A DNA stretch of 64,000 nucleotides from Burkholderia guangdongensis (GTDB taxonomy: Bacteria > Pseudomonadota > Gammaproteobacteria > Burkholderiales > Burkholderiaceae). The notes below the pieces were generated by a model, which saw nothing but the letters and a program-made list of their open reading frames with translations, had not been told where the DNA came from and ran no database searches. Both the position numbers and the translations under genes were made by a program. Positions 25,556 through 33,292 of this stretch are shown one piece after another. The stretch's first letter is position 1. Every line of letters starts with the position of its first letter. Where the stretch lies: contig NZ_JACBNX010000020.1 in assembly GCF_013403875.1 (NCBI RefSeq), positions 86,147 to 150,146 on the forward strand, read 5' to 3'.

Positions 25556-25900
25556 ATGTCCGATTTCATCACCGTTTTGCGCGAAACCTGCCCGACCCCG
25601 GTCCTTGACGCGACCAAGTGGAAGCGCATCGGCGGCGATCCGCACACCGTGAACCTCAACGCTTACGTCTCCAAGGACGGCGGCAAGATCATGGGCACCT
25701 GGATCTGCACCCCGGGCAAGTTCGAGGTGAACTACGAGAAATGGGAGTTCTGCCACTTCCTCGACGGCTACTGCATCATCACGCCGGAAGGCGAGGAGCC
25801 GGTGCACCTGAAAGCCGGCGATGTGTTCGTGATTGAACCCGGCATGAAAGGGACCTGGGAAGTGGTGGAGACGGTGCGCAAGTACTTCGTCTTCGCCTGA
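25556..25900 (+). CDS. Cupin-domain protein (EutQ-like cupin_3)
   Basis: A 114-aa single cupin. The conserved segments are GTWICTPGKFEVNYEKWEF and then LKAGDVFVIEPGMKGTWEVVE, the ending common to the cupin_3 group. The usual metal-binding histidines are largely missing (Glu/Lys in their place), so it may bind a small ligand without metal. A GGAG ribosome site lies 7 bases before the ATG. It stands alone; function unknown. Confidence 0.85.
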   Translation: MSDFITVLRETCPTPVLDATKWKRIGGDPHTVNLNAYVSKDGGKIMGTWICTPGKFEVNYEKWEFCHFLDGYCIITPEGEEPVHLKAGDVFVIEPGMKGTWEVVETVRKYFVFA

Positions 25901-26126
25901 GCGGGCCTGTAGATTCGACCACGCATATCGTCGTCGTCCGGATACCTTCCCGGTTCGCGGCCTCTATCATCGCGGCCCTTGCATGTTGCAGGGGCCCATA
26001 CACATTAAAAACAAGAACGCCACTATGTGACATTTCTTTCGGAAATCTTAGTAAGGCATCTGCCGGATTGTTGCAACGCGCCAGCGCACTGCAATCGTGA
26101 TCGTCCGCGAGCGTCGACGTCAGTTA

Positions 26127-26780
26127 TCAATCCGGGGAAAGACGCTTGCAGATCACCTGTTCGACCACCGGGCGGACCGCCTGTGCAACCAGACCATATC
26201 CGGCAGGCGTCAGATGCTGACCATCGGGTTGGCGTTCCTCGCGTGGAACCAACTGGTTCAATTCGTTGATCATCGGCACATTGAGTTGCGCCAGTGCCTC
26301 CTGCTTCACCTTTCCGGCGCTAAGCACGACGCTGATCTTGCGTGCCTGTAGCCGCTGAACGATCTCGCCGATGTTCTTCTCCACATCCTCAATGCTCAAC
26401 GCGCCGTGACGGTGAGTCGAATAGGCATCGTTCCCGCCCGGCTGGAAAATCACGATATCAGTGCCATCCGGAACCGCGCCATTCAGCCGATCCAGTTCTT
26501 CAGGCGTGGTGATGCCACTCACCCCTTCGTTCTTGACGGTCGCCGTATAACCATCGGCAATGAGCAATTTTTCGAGCTGCGCCGGATAAGCATCGCTGCG
26601 CGGCAGATTCTTGCCGTAGGTATTGCTTCCCCCGAATGCCACGATGCGCACAAGGTGCCCCGCTGCTGCCGCGCAGGGTTGACCGCCTGCTACGGTCTGG
26701 GATGCCACGTCCTGCCCCCAGGCTTCAGGTGCAGACAGGCAAAGCATCGCGATCGCGAACCCAATGACATGTTGTCTCAT
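26127..26780 (-). CDS. Secreted SGNH/GDSL-type hydrolase
   Basis: A 217-aa protein with a signal peptide (MRQHVIGFAIAMLCLSAPEAWGQ). Block I, normally GDS, reads AFGGSNTYG, keeping the serine but not the Asp; block III is GGND; block V is DGQHLTPAG with the Asp and His of the triad. This resembles TesA/arylesterase-type lipases. It starts 46 bases after a DUF4336 gene on the same strand, so they are probably co-transcribed. Acts in the periplasm; substrate unknown. Confidence 0.85.
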   Translation of the reverse strand: MRQHVIGFAIAMLCLSAPEAWGQDVASQTVAGGQPCAAAAGHLVRIVAFGGSNTYGKNLPRSDAYPAQLEKLLIADGYTATVKNEGVSGITTPEELDRLNGAVPDGTDIVIFQPGGNDAYSTHRHGALSIEDVEKNIGEIVQRLQARKISVVLSAGKVKQEALAQLNVPMINELNQLVPREERQPDGQHLTPAGYGLVAQAVRPVVEQVICKRLSPD

Positions 26781-26826
26781 CGATCCCTCACCCCGTCGCC
26801 CGCTCGGGCTGTAATCGCCATCGCAC

Positions 26827-27504
26827 TCAAAGCCATGCCATGCCTTGCCGGACCGAGTCGTGCGCGTTCTCGGTCAGCGGATCGCCATGGGCAAGCGCCA
26901 CACGCTCGAAAGGCCACGCCAGCAGTTTGTCGATGCATGCGCGGGCAACCTGTCTGTCCCGATAGACCACGCGAAGCAGCGGATGCCAGCCGACGTGCCC
27001 GAGGACGCCGCCCATGCGCAGGTAGTTCCGCGTCAGCCAGTGCGGCGAATGGTGGAAGTTCTCGACCAGGTCGCAGGCAATCAGCGTGCGCGTGGCCGGG
27101 TGGTAGAACACCGTCTCTCCCAACAGGCAGCCTTCGATCGTCAGCAACTCGAGATCGTCTTGCCACTCCGGATGCGGCGTTTCCGTCAGCATCGCGCCGA
27201 AGCGCAAATCCCTGCGCTTGCGTTGCAGGGCGGCCGGGCCGTGCAGCAAGGCTTGCGGATACGCGGCGGCGGCCTCGGCCGCATACATGTGGTGAAACAG
27301 GTTCGGGCAGACGATGTGCGCGACTTCCCCGAGCGCATCGATTTCGGACCGCAGCGTGCTTTCCAGCGGCACCGGCGAATGAAGCAGCAGCCTGCCCGAC
27401 GACAGTCGGATGACCGTCATGCGTGTGCCGACCTGCAGACCGATGAAAGAATGCGGGGCCGATGCGGTCCAGATATCCGTCGCAAATGAATGAAGGGCAG
27501 ACAT
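26827..27504 (-). CDS. DUF4336 protein (metallo-beta-lactamase-like)
   Basis: A 225-aa soluble protein. The family opening F-TDIWTASAPHSFIGLQVGTRMTVIRL and LHSPVPL are seen near the start; later ALLHGP and VALAHGDP hold candidate metal ligands. The ATG at 27504 gives a family-like N-terminus; an in-frame start at 27552 would add 16 residues translated from operator-like DNA. A perfect 11-bp inverted repeat lies immediately upstream. Function unknown. Confidence 0.82.
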   Translation of the reverse strand: MSALHSFATDIWTASAPHSFIGLQVGTRMTVIRLSSGRLLLHSPVPLESTLRSEIDALGEVAHIVCPNLFHHMYAAEAAAAYPQALLHGPAALQRKRRDLRFGAMLTETPHPEWQDDLELLTIEGCLLGETVFYHPATRTLIACDLVENFHHSPHWLTRNYLRMGGVLGHVGWHPLLRVVYRDRQVARACIDKLLAWPFERVALAHGDPLTENAHDSVRQGMAWL

Positions 27505-27512
27505 CGCCAAAT

Positions 27513-27543
27513 CCGACAATGTTCGAGTTGTAAACATTGTCGG
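27513..27543. promoter_or_regulatory. Operator-like inverted repeat upstream of the DUF4336 gene
   Basis: Arms CCGACAATGTT (27513-27523) and AACATTGTCGG (27533-27543) are perfectly complementary with a 9-base spacer. The dyad begins 9 bases before the start codon, so a bound repressor would block initiation. The cognate regulator is not in the window next to it. Confidence 0.6.
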
Positions 27544-27550
27544 TCGCGCC

Positions 27551-27567
27551 ATTTGACACCGTCAAAT
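27551..27567. promoter_or_regulatory. Second dyad, ATTTGAC-N3-GTCAAAT
   Basis: A perfect 7-bp palindrome with 3-base spacer, 7 bases beyond the first dyad. On the minus strand it contains TTGACG, which could serve as a -35 element, so binding here would overlap a promoter. Confidence 0.5.
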
Positions 27568-27691
27568 AAGTGGAAACCCCCTGAAACGAGGTGGCGGCGT
27601 CGCCGGATGTCTGGCCAGAAACGACAGACGGCGCGACGGAAACCCGTCGCGCCGTCATCGGCCTTTGTCTCGCGCAGGCCGTGATGCAGCC

Positions 27692-29341
27692 TTACTGCGT
27701 CGCGGCGACCACCGCGCCATACGCATTCAGGATGCCGGTGCCGGGCGGCTTGGCCTGCGTGCACTGTTCGGTCGGGTCCGTCACGGTCGACGCGTGCGCG
27801 CTGTCCCGCAGCTTCTCGAGAACCTGCGGCGGCGTCAGCGCGGGATTGCGCGCCAGCATCAGCGCCGCCACCCCGGCGACCAGCGGCGTCGCGAAGCTCG
27901 TGCCGTCGGCGCTCGCGTAGCCGTCCTGGCCCGGCCCCTGCTGGCCGTCATTCCACGTCGACATGATGCCCACGCCGGGCGCGCTCAGCGTGACGTCCGT
28001 GCCGAAGTTGCTGAACGACGCCCGCGAGCCGTCCTTGGCGGTCGCCGCGACGGCGACCACGCCGCGGCAATTCGCCGGCTGATCCAGCGACGTCGTGTCC
28101 CCGCTGTTGCCGGCGGCGGCGATGACGCTCACGCCCCGCGCGGTCACGTCGTCGATCGCTTGCTGCATCGTCACGCTGCAAGGTCCGCTGCTGCCGAGAC
28201 TGAGGTTGATGATCTTCGCCGGCGTCGGATTCGGCGGCACGCCGTCGATCGGCATGCCGGCCGCCCAGCGCATCGCGTCGGCGATGTCGGTCATCGAACC
28301 GCCGCACTTGCCGAGCACGCGTATCGGCTGGACCTTGCCGAGCCACGACACCCCCGCGATGCCATGTCCGTTGTTCGCGCTCGCGCCGATCAGGCCGGCG
28401 ACGAGCGTGCCGTGCCAGCTGCTGTTGCTCGGCCCGGATGCGCATTGATAGTACGGGCTGGTCGGGTCGTTCAGTTCCTGCTGCGTGACCCAGTCGCCCG
28501 GATCGGTCGCGTCCGGCCCGCGCGCGCCGCCGTTGTTGCTGGTGGCGGCGTTGGAGATGAAGTTGTAGCCCGGCACCAGATTGGCGGTCAGGTCGTGATG
28601 CGGGCGGTAGCCGGTGTCGAGCACGGCGACCACTTCGCTCGACGAACCCGTGGTCAGGTCCCAGGCTTGAGGCACCTCGGCGCCGGCGTTCGGGTCGGTC
28701 AAATACCACTGGTGGGAAAAGCCGGGATCGGTCGCGACCTCGCGGATCGACATGCGACTATCGGGCTCCGCATATTTGACGTCCGGGTCGGCGGCGAATG
28801 CGTTGGCGAGCGCTTTCGCGTCCGCGGCCGACAGACGCTGCCCGAGCGCCACCACGGCCGCGCCGCCGGACATCATGCGCTCGAGCTTCACGGCCGGCGC
28901 CGAAACGGCGGCGAACGCATGCGCGGCCGGTCCGCTCGCATTGCCGGACGCGCTCATCACGCGCTGAATGACTGCCTGAACGCGCGCCTGGTCGCTGACC
29001 TGGGCCATCGCCTGCCCGGGCGTCGTGGTCGAGCGTGGCTGCAGCATGACGACCATGTGATCGCTCGGCGGCTCCACTGGCGCCGCGCTCGCCGTCTGGC
29101 AAGGATTGCCCTCGGCCGGCCCTTCGACGATCTGGTCGGCGGTCGTGCCGATGTCCGAGGCGGAATCGGGCCCGGAGGCGGTGGTTCCAGCGCTGCCGCC
29201 GCCTCCACCTCCGTCACCGCCGCCTCCGCCACAGCCGGCAAGCAGAAAAATCGCAATGGAAAACGCGCTCGCCAGCTTGAGCGGCTGGCGGAGCGCCGCT
29301 CCGCGGGAATGGCGGCGGCCCTCAATATTCTTGGTATACAT
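27692..29341 (-). CDS. S8 (subtilisin-family) serine protease, lipoprotein
   Basis: A 549-aa exported protease. The leader ends in the lipobox FLLAGC (Cys37) followed by a long poly-Gly linker. Residues about 90-200 are an inhibitor-like propeptide (HMVVMLQPRS, VKYAEPDSRM). The catalytic triad is visible: Asp in AVLDTGYRPHHDL, His in SWHGTLVAGL, Ser in DGTSFATPLVAG; the oxyanion Asn is in AAAGNSGD. The ATG at 29341 has GGAG 8 bases upstream. It likely degrades extracellular protein at the cell surface, resembling Burkholderia secreted serine proteases. An AT-rich upstream region may carry its promoter. Confidence 0.92.
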   Translation of the reverse strand: MYTKNIEGRRHSRGAALRQPLKLASAFSIAIFLLAGCGGGGGDGGGGGGSAGTTASGPDSASDIGTTADQIVEGPAEGNPCQTASAAPVEPPSDHMVVMLQPRSTTTPGQAMAQVSDQARVQAVIQRVMSASGNASGPAAHAFAAVSAPAVKLERMMSGGAAVVALGQRLSAADAKALANAFAADPDVKYAEPDSRMSIREVATDPGFSHQWYLTDPNAGAEVPQAWDLTTGSSSEVVAVLDTGYRPHHDLTANLVPGYNFISNAATSNNGGARGPDATDPGDWVTQQELNDPTSPYYQCASGPSNSSWHGTLVAGLIGASANNGHGIAGVSWLGKVQPIRVLGKCGGSMTDIADAMRWAAGMPIDGVPPNPTPAKIINLSLGSSGPCSVTMQQAIDDVTARGVSVIAAAGNSGDTTSLDQPANCRGVVAVAATAKDGSRASFSNFGTDVTLSAPGVGIMSTWNDGQQGPGQDGYASADGTSFATPLVAGVAALMLARNPALTPPQVLEKLRDSAHASTVTDPTEQCTQAKPPGTGILNAYGAVVAATQ

Positions 29342-30262
29342 GGTCGATCTCCAGTCAGGTGGCAGGCAATTCATATGCTCGCGTGCGTCTTGGCAGTCCG
29401 CGCGGCGCCAGGCTTATTGGCGTCGTCGACCGGTGCGGTGACGGAGCCATTGCGATCGAATTACCGTGTTGGAGATTCGTGCGACGGCCACTCACCAACG
29501 CAACCCGACAGCCGGTGCCATTTTCATAAAACGCATTTCATCGGCACGGCAGGGATCGGCGAGCATATGGCCGAAAGATAAATCAATTGCCAATAATTAC
29601 TGGCCTTTATTTCAAATATACAAGATATTAAATTTACCTAAACAAATTCTTTCTTGAGCATTACTATCGATTGGAGCCTGTTCGCGCACATGGCCGATAC
29701 TATTATTTCCGCGACGCATTGAAATCGGGTGCAACGTATATCTCAACTTGTCAGGTGCGGGTGAATTTAGGCAAGCACATGAAAATAAAGAGGTTTTTTA
29801 TATTTATTGGCCCGGCTCAATGATTGATGGGGAGATTTCAATACTCGATGCGTTGCGGTTTTTTAAAATCGCGACATTTCAATGGTTGGCTGAATGGGGT
29901 GAAATAAGGACGGCCGTACAACATTATGGTCGTCGGCTTTTTTTACATTCTTCGACATTTTTGAATGATTCCGCGCTCGCCGAAAAACAGAAACCCGCCG
30001 AAAAGGCGGGTTTCTTCATTACATCGAACGGGTGCCGTCGAACAAAATGGATGATCGACTGCACCTCGAGGCGGACAACTCGATGCGCATGGTTCGCCTG
30101 ACACAGAACGCATTGGCGGTCAGACGCTTACACGCGCCGACACCTGGCGTGATGAGCGCCGCGCTGGAAGCGTAGGCGTTCTTGAAGATCGCGGGGCAGG
30201 AGGAAGGACGGGATAGGGCGAGGAAGGCGTTGTCGATGCCCGGGCGTGCGCCGGCCGCTCGC
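29342..30262. other. AT-rich region without a convincing gene
   Basis: About 920 bases, much richer in A and T than the rest, especially 29570-29960. Several short open frames change register (for example a frame open over 29632-29822 and another over 29658-30101), none with a good start and ribosome site. It may hold the protease promoter, a silenced foreign segment, or the remains of a gene. A terminator hairpin lies at 29990-30014. Confidence 0.5.
29990..30014 (-). terminator. Intrinsic terminator hairpin
   Basis: Stem GAAACCCGCC / GGCGGGTTTC with a 5-base loop. Read on the minus strand it is followed by TGTTTTT, so it probably ends the minus-strand S21 transcript; on the plus strand TTCTTC follows. 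Confidence 0.75.
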
Positions 30263-30469
30263 TCATCCCTGGATACTGAGCGCTTTTTCGAGCGCGGCAA
30301 TCAGTTTGAATGCGTCGTCCCGACCGATCAGAAAACCGCGGTTGGTGTATTCGCAACCGAAAGCATAAAAGCTCGGCAGAAGCGTCACCATGCCTTTCTG
30401 TTGATCGAAATCGACTTCGCATTTCGTCAACGGGAAGAACGGCGGAGCTTCCGTCTGCATGTTGGGCAC
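30263..30469 (-). CDS. Small protein of unknown function downstream of rpsU
   Basis: A 68-aa soluble protein beginning MPNMQTEAPPFFPLTKCEVDFDQQKG and ending IAALEKALSIQG, with GCEYTNRGFLIGRDDAFKLI in the middle. It starts 9 bases after the rpsU stop on the same strand, so it is translated from the S21 transcript. The alternating pattern suggests a small beta-rich fold with a terminal helix. I do not recognise a family. Confidence 0.6.
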   Translation of the reverse strand: MPNMQTEAPPFFPLTKCEVDFDQQKGMVTLLPSFYAFGCEYTNRGFLIGRDDAFKLIAALEKALSIQG

Positions 30470-30478
30470 GACGGCCTC

Positions 30479-30691
30479 CTAGTACATTTTGCGGGGCGGC
30501 AACATGCGCTTCGCACGCAGGCGCTGCCTGGCCACGGCGCTGGCTTTTTTCCGCTTGCGCTCCGCCGTGGGTTTTTCATAGCTGGTGCGACTGCGCAACT
30601 CCCGGATCAGGCCTGTTTTCTCGATGTCTCTTCGGAATCGCCGCAGCGCGACGTCGATCGGTTCGTTGGCCTTGAGTGTGATGGTGGTCAT
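30479..30691 (-). CDS. rpsU: 30S ribosomal protein S21
   Basis: A 70-aa ribosomal protein of the small subunit, involved in mRNA start-site selection. It starts MTTITLKANEPIDVALRRFRRDIEKTGLI and ends with the basic AKRMLPPRKMY. Burkholderia often has more than one S21 gene; this copy is beside IF-1 and cold-shock genes, not in the rpsU-dnaG-rpoD arrangement, so it is likely a specialised paralogue. Confidence 0.93.
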   Translation of the reverse strand: MTTITLKANEPIDVALRRFRRDIEKTGLIRELRSRTSYEKPTAERKRKKASAVARQRLRAKRMLPPRKMY

Positions 30692-30725
30692 GTAGATCCT
30701 GTTTTGCAGCGTTTGAGAGGAAAAG

Positions 30726-30947
30726 CTAGCCGAGTTGTGTCATGACGGCACTCGCGATCCCGTCGGACTCGAATTCCGAATATCCGGCTCCGATCGATAG
30801 CGCGCGTACCGCAGCGAACATCTGCAACTCTTGTTGATGGGACTGCGCCGAATCGGCGATTCCAGTGGGCAGGGCGGTGCCGGTCCAGGTGACTGCGCGT
30901 CGCCTGATCAGGTCGATAAGTTCGTCGACGATCATTTCGTTCTCCAC
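30726..30947 (-). CDS. Small protein of unknown function upstream of rpsU
   Basis: A 73-aa acidic, helical protein (MENEMIVDELIDLIRRRAV ... GIASAVMTQLG) without signal peptide or cysteine. It is 34 bases before rpsU on the same strand. No family recognised. Confidence 0.6.
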   Translation of the reverse strand: MENEMIVDELIDLIRRRAVTWTGTALPTGIADSAQSHQQELQMFAAVRALSIGAGYSEFESDGIASAVMTQLG

Positions 30948-30982
30948 ATTGTTGGTAGATCGAATTGCCGTGGCGAGACGCG

Positions 30983-31267
30983 TCAGGGCATGTCGGAAAA
31001 GAAGCCCTGTTTGCCGCGATTGTCGTCGATGATGTTCTCGGCATAGAGCAGCGAAGCACGACGCGCATCACCGGCGGTGCCAAACGGCGGGCACTCGAGC
31101 AGTCTGAATGTCTGGCTTTGCGTCAGGGTGTCGGTGGTGCCGCGAAGGCAAATCTTCACTGCGGCGTCGAAGCCGGCGTCGTAGTTATGCGGGGAACCAT
31201 TCTGCGCCGGTACGTGAGGGTAAATCAGTGGATAAATCTCGAATCCACGGTAGAGATGCATGCTCAT
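30983..31267 (-). CDS. Small protein of unknown function in the S21/IF-1 group
   Basis: A 94-aa soluble protein. It begins MSMHLYRGFEIYPLIYP and ends with AENIIDDNRGKQGFFSDMP; RGFEI near the start and a YAENIID motif near the end recall short Burkholderia proteins built as one beta-sheet with a helix. Two cysteines (KICLRG, LLECPP). It sits 35 bases upstream of the previous small gene. Function unknown. Confidence 0.6.
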   Translation of the reverse strand: MSMHLYRGFEIYPLIYPHVPAQNGSPHNYDAGFDAAVKICLRGTTDTLTQSQTFRLLECPPFGTAGDARRASLLYAENIIDDNRGKQGFFSDMP

Positions 31268-31615
31268 GACGAACTCCTGGGTTCGGTCGCAACGAATCGC
31301 GCGCGGACGAACGCATCCCGTCGGTATCGCCTCTGCGTGGCGCGACGGGGGGTGAAAGGGGCAACAATACGTGCGGGGAAGGACGCGACGCAGTAGAGGG
31401 CAGATGGAGGGCGAGCAGCCAGAGGAAAAATGAGTGCTCGGTTGGGTTCATCATACGCGCATCGTGCGCCGAGCGTCCATCTTATTCCGGGCTGCGCGCA
31501 AGGGCGCGTGGGACGCGGCGGGCGGGCGCGCGAGGGCGGGTGGGGTTGGGGTGCGTCGGACGGAGGGGCGCGCGATCGATTCGTCCGTGCGTTCATCGCG
31601 CCGGGCGCGATCCGG
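31268..31615. other. Spacer between the small-protein gene and infA
   Basis: 348 bases. GC-rich, no open frame with a credible start, ribosome site or family match, and no strong hairpin noted. Confidence 0.5.
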
Positions 31616-31882
31616 CTAGCGTCGAACGAATCGCCTTCCGGTCGACGGGGCCGATGCCCGTTCGTCCTTGTGGCGGTAGTTGATGCGGCCCTTGGTCAGG
31701 TCATAGACCGACAGCTCCAGCCTGACCCGATCGCCGGCGAGGATCCTGATATGGTGGCGGCGCATGCGCCCCGACGCGTAGGCGGCGACGACCGCGCCGT
31801 TCTCCAGCGTCACGCGAAACCGGCTGTCGGGAAGTACTTCATCGACGACGCCGTCTAGTTCCAGCAACTCTTCTTTTGCCAA
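31616..31882 (-). CDS. infA: Translation initiation factor IF-1 (second-copy type)
   Basis: An 88-aa OB-fold protein that binds the 30S A site during initiation. It reads AKEELLELDGVVDEVLPDSRF after the start and contains SGRMRRHHIRILAGDRV and SVYDLTKGRINYRHK. The start is TTG at 31882, with GGAG 7 bases upstream; no ATG is available in frame. The C-terminal tail past RINYRHK is longer than in the ribosomal-operon IF-1, as in the second Burkholderia IF-1 type found with cold-shock genes. Confidence 0.92.
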   Translation of the reverse strand: MAKEELLELDGVVDEVLPDSRFRVTLENGAVVAAYASGRMRRHHIRILAGDRVRLELSVYDLTKGRINYRHKDERASAPSTGRRFVRR

Positions 31883-32234
31883 ACCAATTCTCCAATCAAC
31901 GTGATTGACCGCATTCGCCGGCGACGCCGTCGTGGCTGCAGGGCTGCGATGGCTTCCGCACGATGCGGACTGGCGGTCATGAGGCGCGCTTGCGGCGTCG
32001 CTTGCGCGATGCGATGAGCGGGGCGTCCAGCGATGTGCCGCGAGAGGGAGCGGACGGGAGCGCCGCGCCTTCGATGCGGCGTGCATCTGCACCTTGCTTG
32101 CTCGACATCCGATGCGAAAGAGGCGGTCCCGATCGAACTGCATCGGGACGCTGGCATCCGCGACGGAGTGGCGGGTGCTTGCCGGAAGGCGGGGATGTGC
32201 CGGCCGCGCGAACGGGGCCGGCGACAGATGTGGG
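31883..32234. other. Spacer between infA and the cold-shock gene
   Basis: 352 bases without a credible gene. A hairpin with 7-bp arms GCCGGCC / GGCCGGC is at 32199-32222, just after the cold-shock stop, and may end or slow that transcript; there is no T tract. Confidence 0.45.
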
Positions 32235-32438
32235 TTACAGCGGGGTGATGTTCGACGCTTGCAGGCCCTTGGGGCCGCTCTTCGTCTCGTAGCTGACCTT
32301 TTGGCCTTCGGCGAGGGTCTTGAAGCCGTCGCCGCGAATCTCCGAGAAGTGCGCGAACAGATCGTCGCCGCCCTTGTCCGGCGTGATGAAACCAAAACCC
32401 TTGCTATCGTTGAACCACTTGACGGTACCGGTATCCAT
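32235..32438 (-). CDS. Cold-shock protein (CspA family)
   Basis: A 67-aa single cold-shock domain that binds single-stranded RNA and DNA. RNP1 is KGFGFI (residues 13-18) and RNP2 is DLFAHF. Start at 32438 has AGGAGATCT directly upstream. The following 150 bases upstream probably hold a long 5' leader, which in this family is temperature-responsive; this is inference. Confidence 0.95.
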   Translation of the reverse strand: MDTGTVKWFNDSKGFGFITPDKGGDDLFAHFSEIRGDGFKTLAEGQKVSYETKSGPKGLQASNITPL

Positions 32439-32714
32439 GTAGATCTCCTGAGAATGGACGAACATATGCGTGCCGATAGACGGACGCGGGAAAAGAATCA
32501 AGGAGGGAGAGGACAACGAGTACCGCACTGGTGCGGTCAATGATGAGCAGCAATCGCGCTTCTTGAATACTTCAGCGGGCCACATTACGCCTCGTCAAGG
32601 AATACGTCAAGCGCTTTCGACCGAGGGGCGGAACAAGTTGCGCGCGTTCGGTCGTCACTGAGGGAGACATTGCGACTCCCCATGCTCTGCCCCCGAGCCC
32701 GTCCGCGCGCGATC

Positions 32715-33062
32715 CTATTGGCACGAACCAGAAATCGTTTGATCGGATTGCTCGATCATCTGCTCGCCTGTTTGCTTTTCTTGAGTCCAGGTCGGCAGTT
32801 CCTGACAGCTTTCGGCAACGCGCACAGTGAGTTCGCCTATTTTTCTGTTTGCCTTTGCCGATCCGCACACGGATGGCGTGGCCGCCGCCTGCTGGGCGAA
32901 TTGATTGGCATACTGTGCGGCCTTCTGTTGCGCGACTTTGCAGCCGCCGCTCAGGTCAAGGTTCGCGATTTCGGGCGAAATGCTCTCGTCGGCCATGGCT
33001 GCCTGTCCAGTCAGGGATGCCGCAACGGCAAACGGAATCAGGAAGGAGAGGTGGGTTTTCAT
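32715..33062 (-). CDS. Secreted four-cysteine protein of unknown function
   Basis: A 115-aa protein with a signal peptide (MKTHLSFLIPFAVAASLTGQAAMA) giving a mature chain of about 91 residues. The four mature cysteines lie in GGCKV, SVCGS, ESCQEL and the terminal GSCQ, consistent with two disulfides in the periplasm. Gln/Ala-rich centre. No family recognised; it is flanked by spacers on both sides and appears monocistronic. Confidence 0.7.
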   Translation of the reverse strand: MKTHLSFLIPFAVAASLTGQAAMADESISPEIANLDLSGGCKVAQQKAAQYANQFAQQAAATPSVCGSAKANRKIGELTVRVAESCQELPTWTQEKQTGEQMIEQSDQTISGSCQ

Positions 33063-33292
33063 GTCGTTATCCTAATTTTGTCGATGATGTGTTGGAAAAG
33101 CTCAGGATCAATGCGCGTTGGCAAACGGCAGTCTTACTGACAGTGCAGGTCGTCCCTCGGTTGTCCGCCGTTCTACTTTCGTGCCAATCTAATCTCGGCG
33201 GTCAAGACAATCCATTCCTCATTTGGGGGGTAACGCGGCAGTTCTGGAGCCGCTGTGCCGAGCCATTTGATGTTTCCGGCCGAGCCGCGGCA

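Noticed and set aside
29748..30101. 117-aa frame in the AT-rich region
   Set aside because: It would start with TTG without a ribosome site and reads straight through a terminator hairpin; kept only as part of the possible decayed region.
30047..30175. 42-codon plus-strand frame after the terminator
   Set aside because: No ribosome site and no recognisable similarity.
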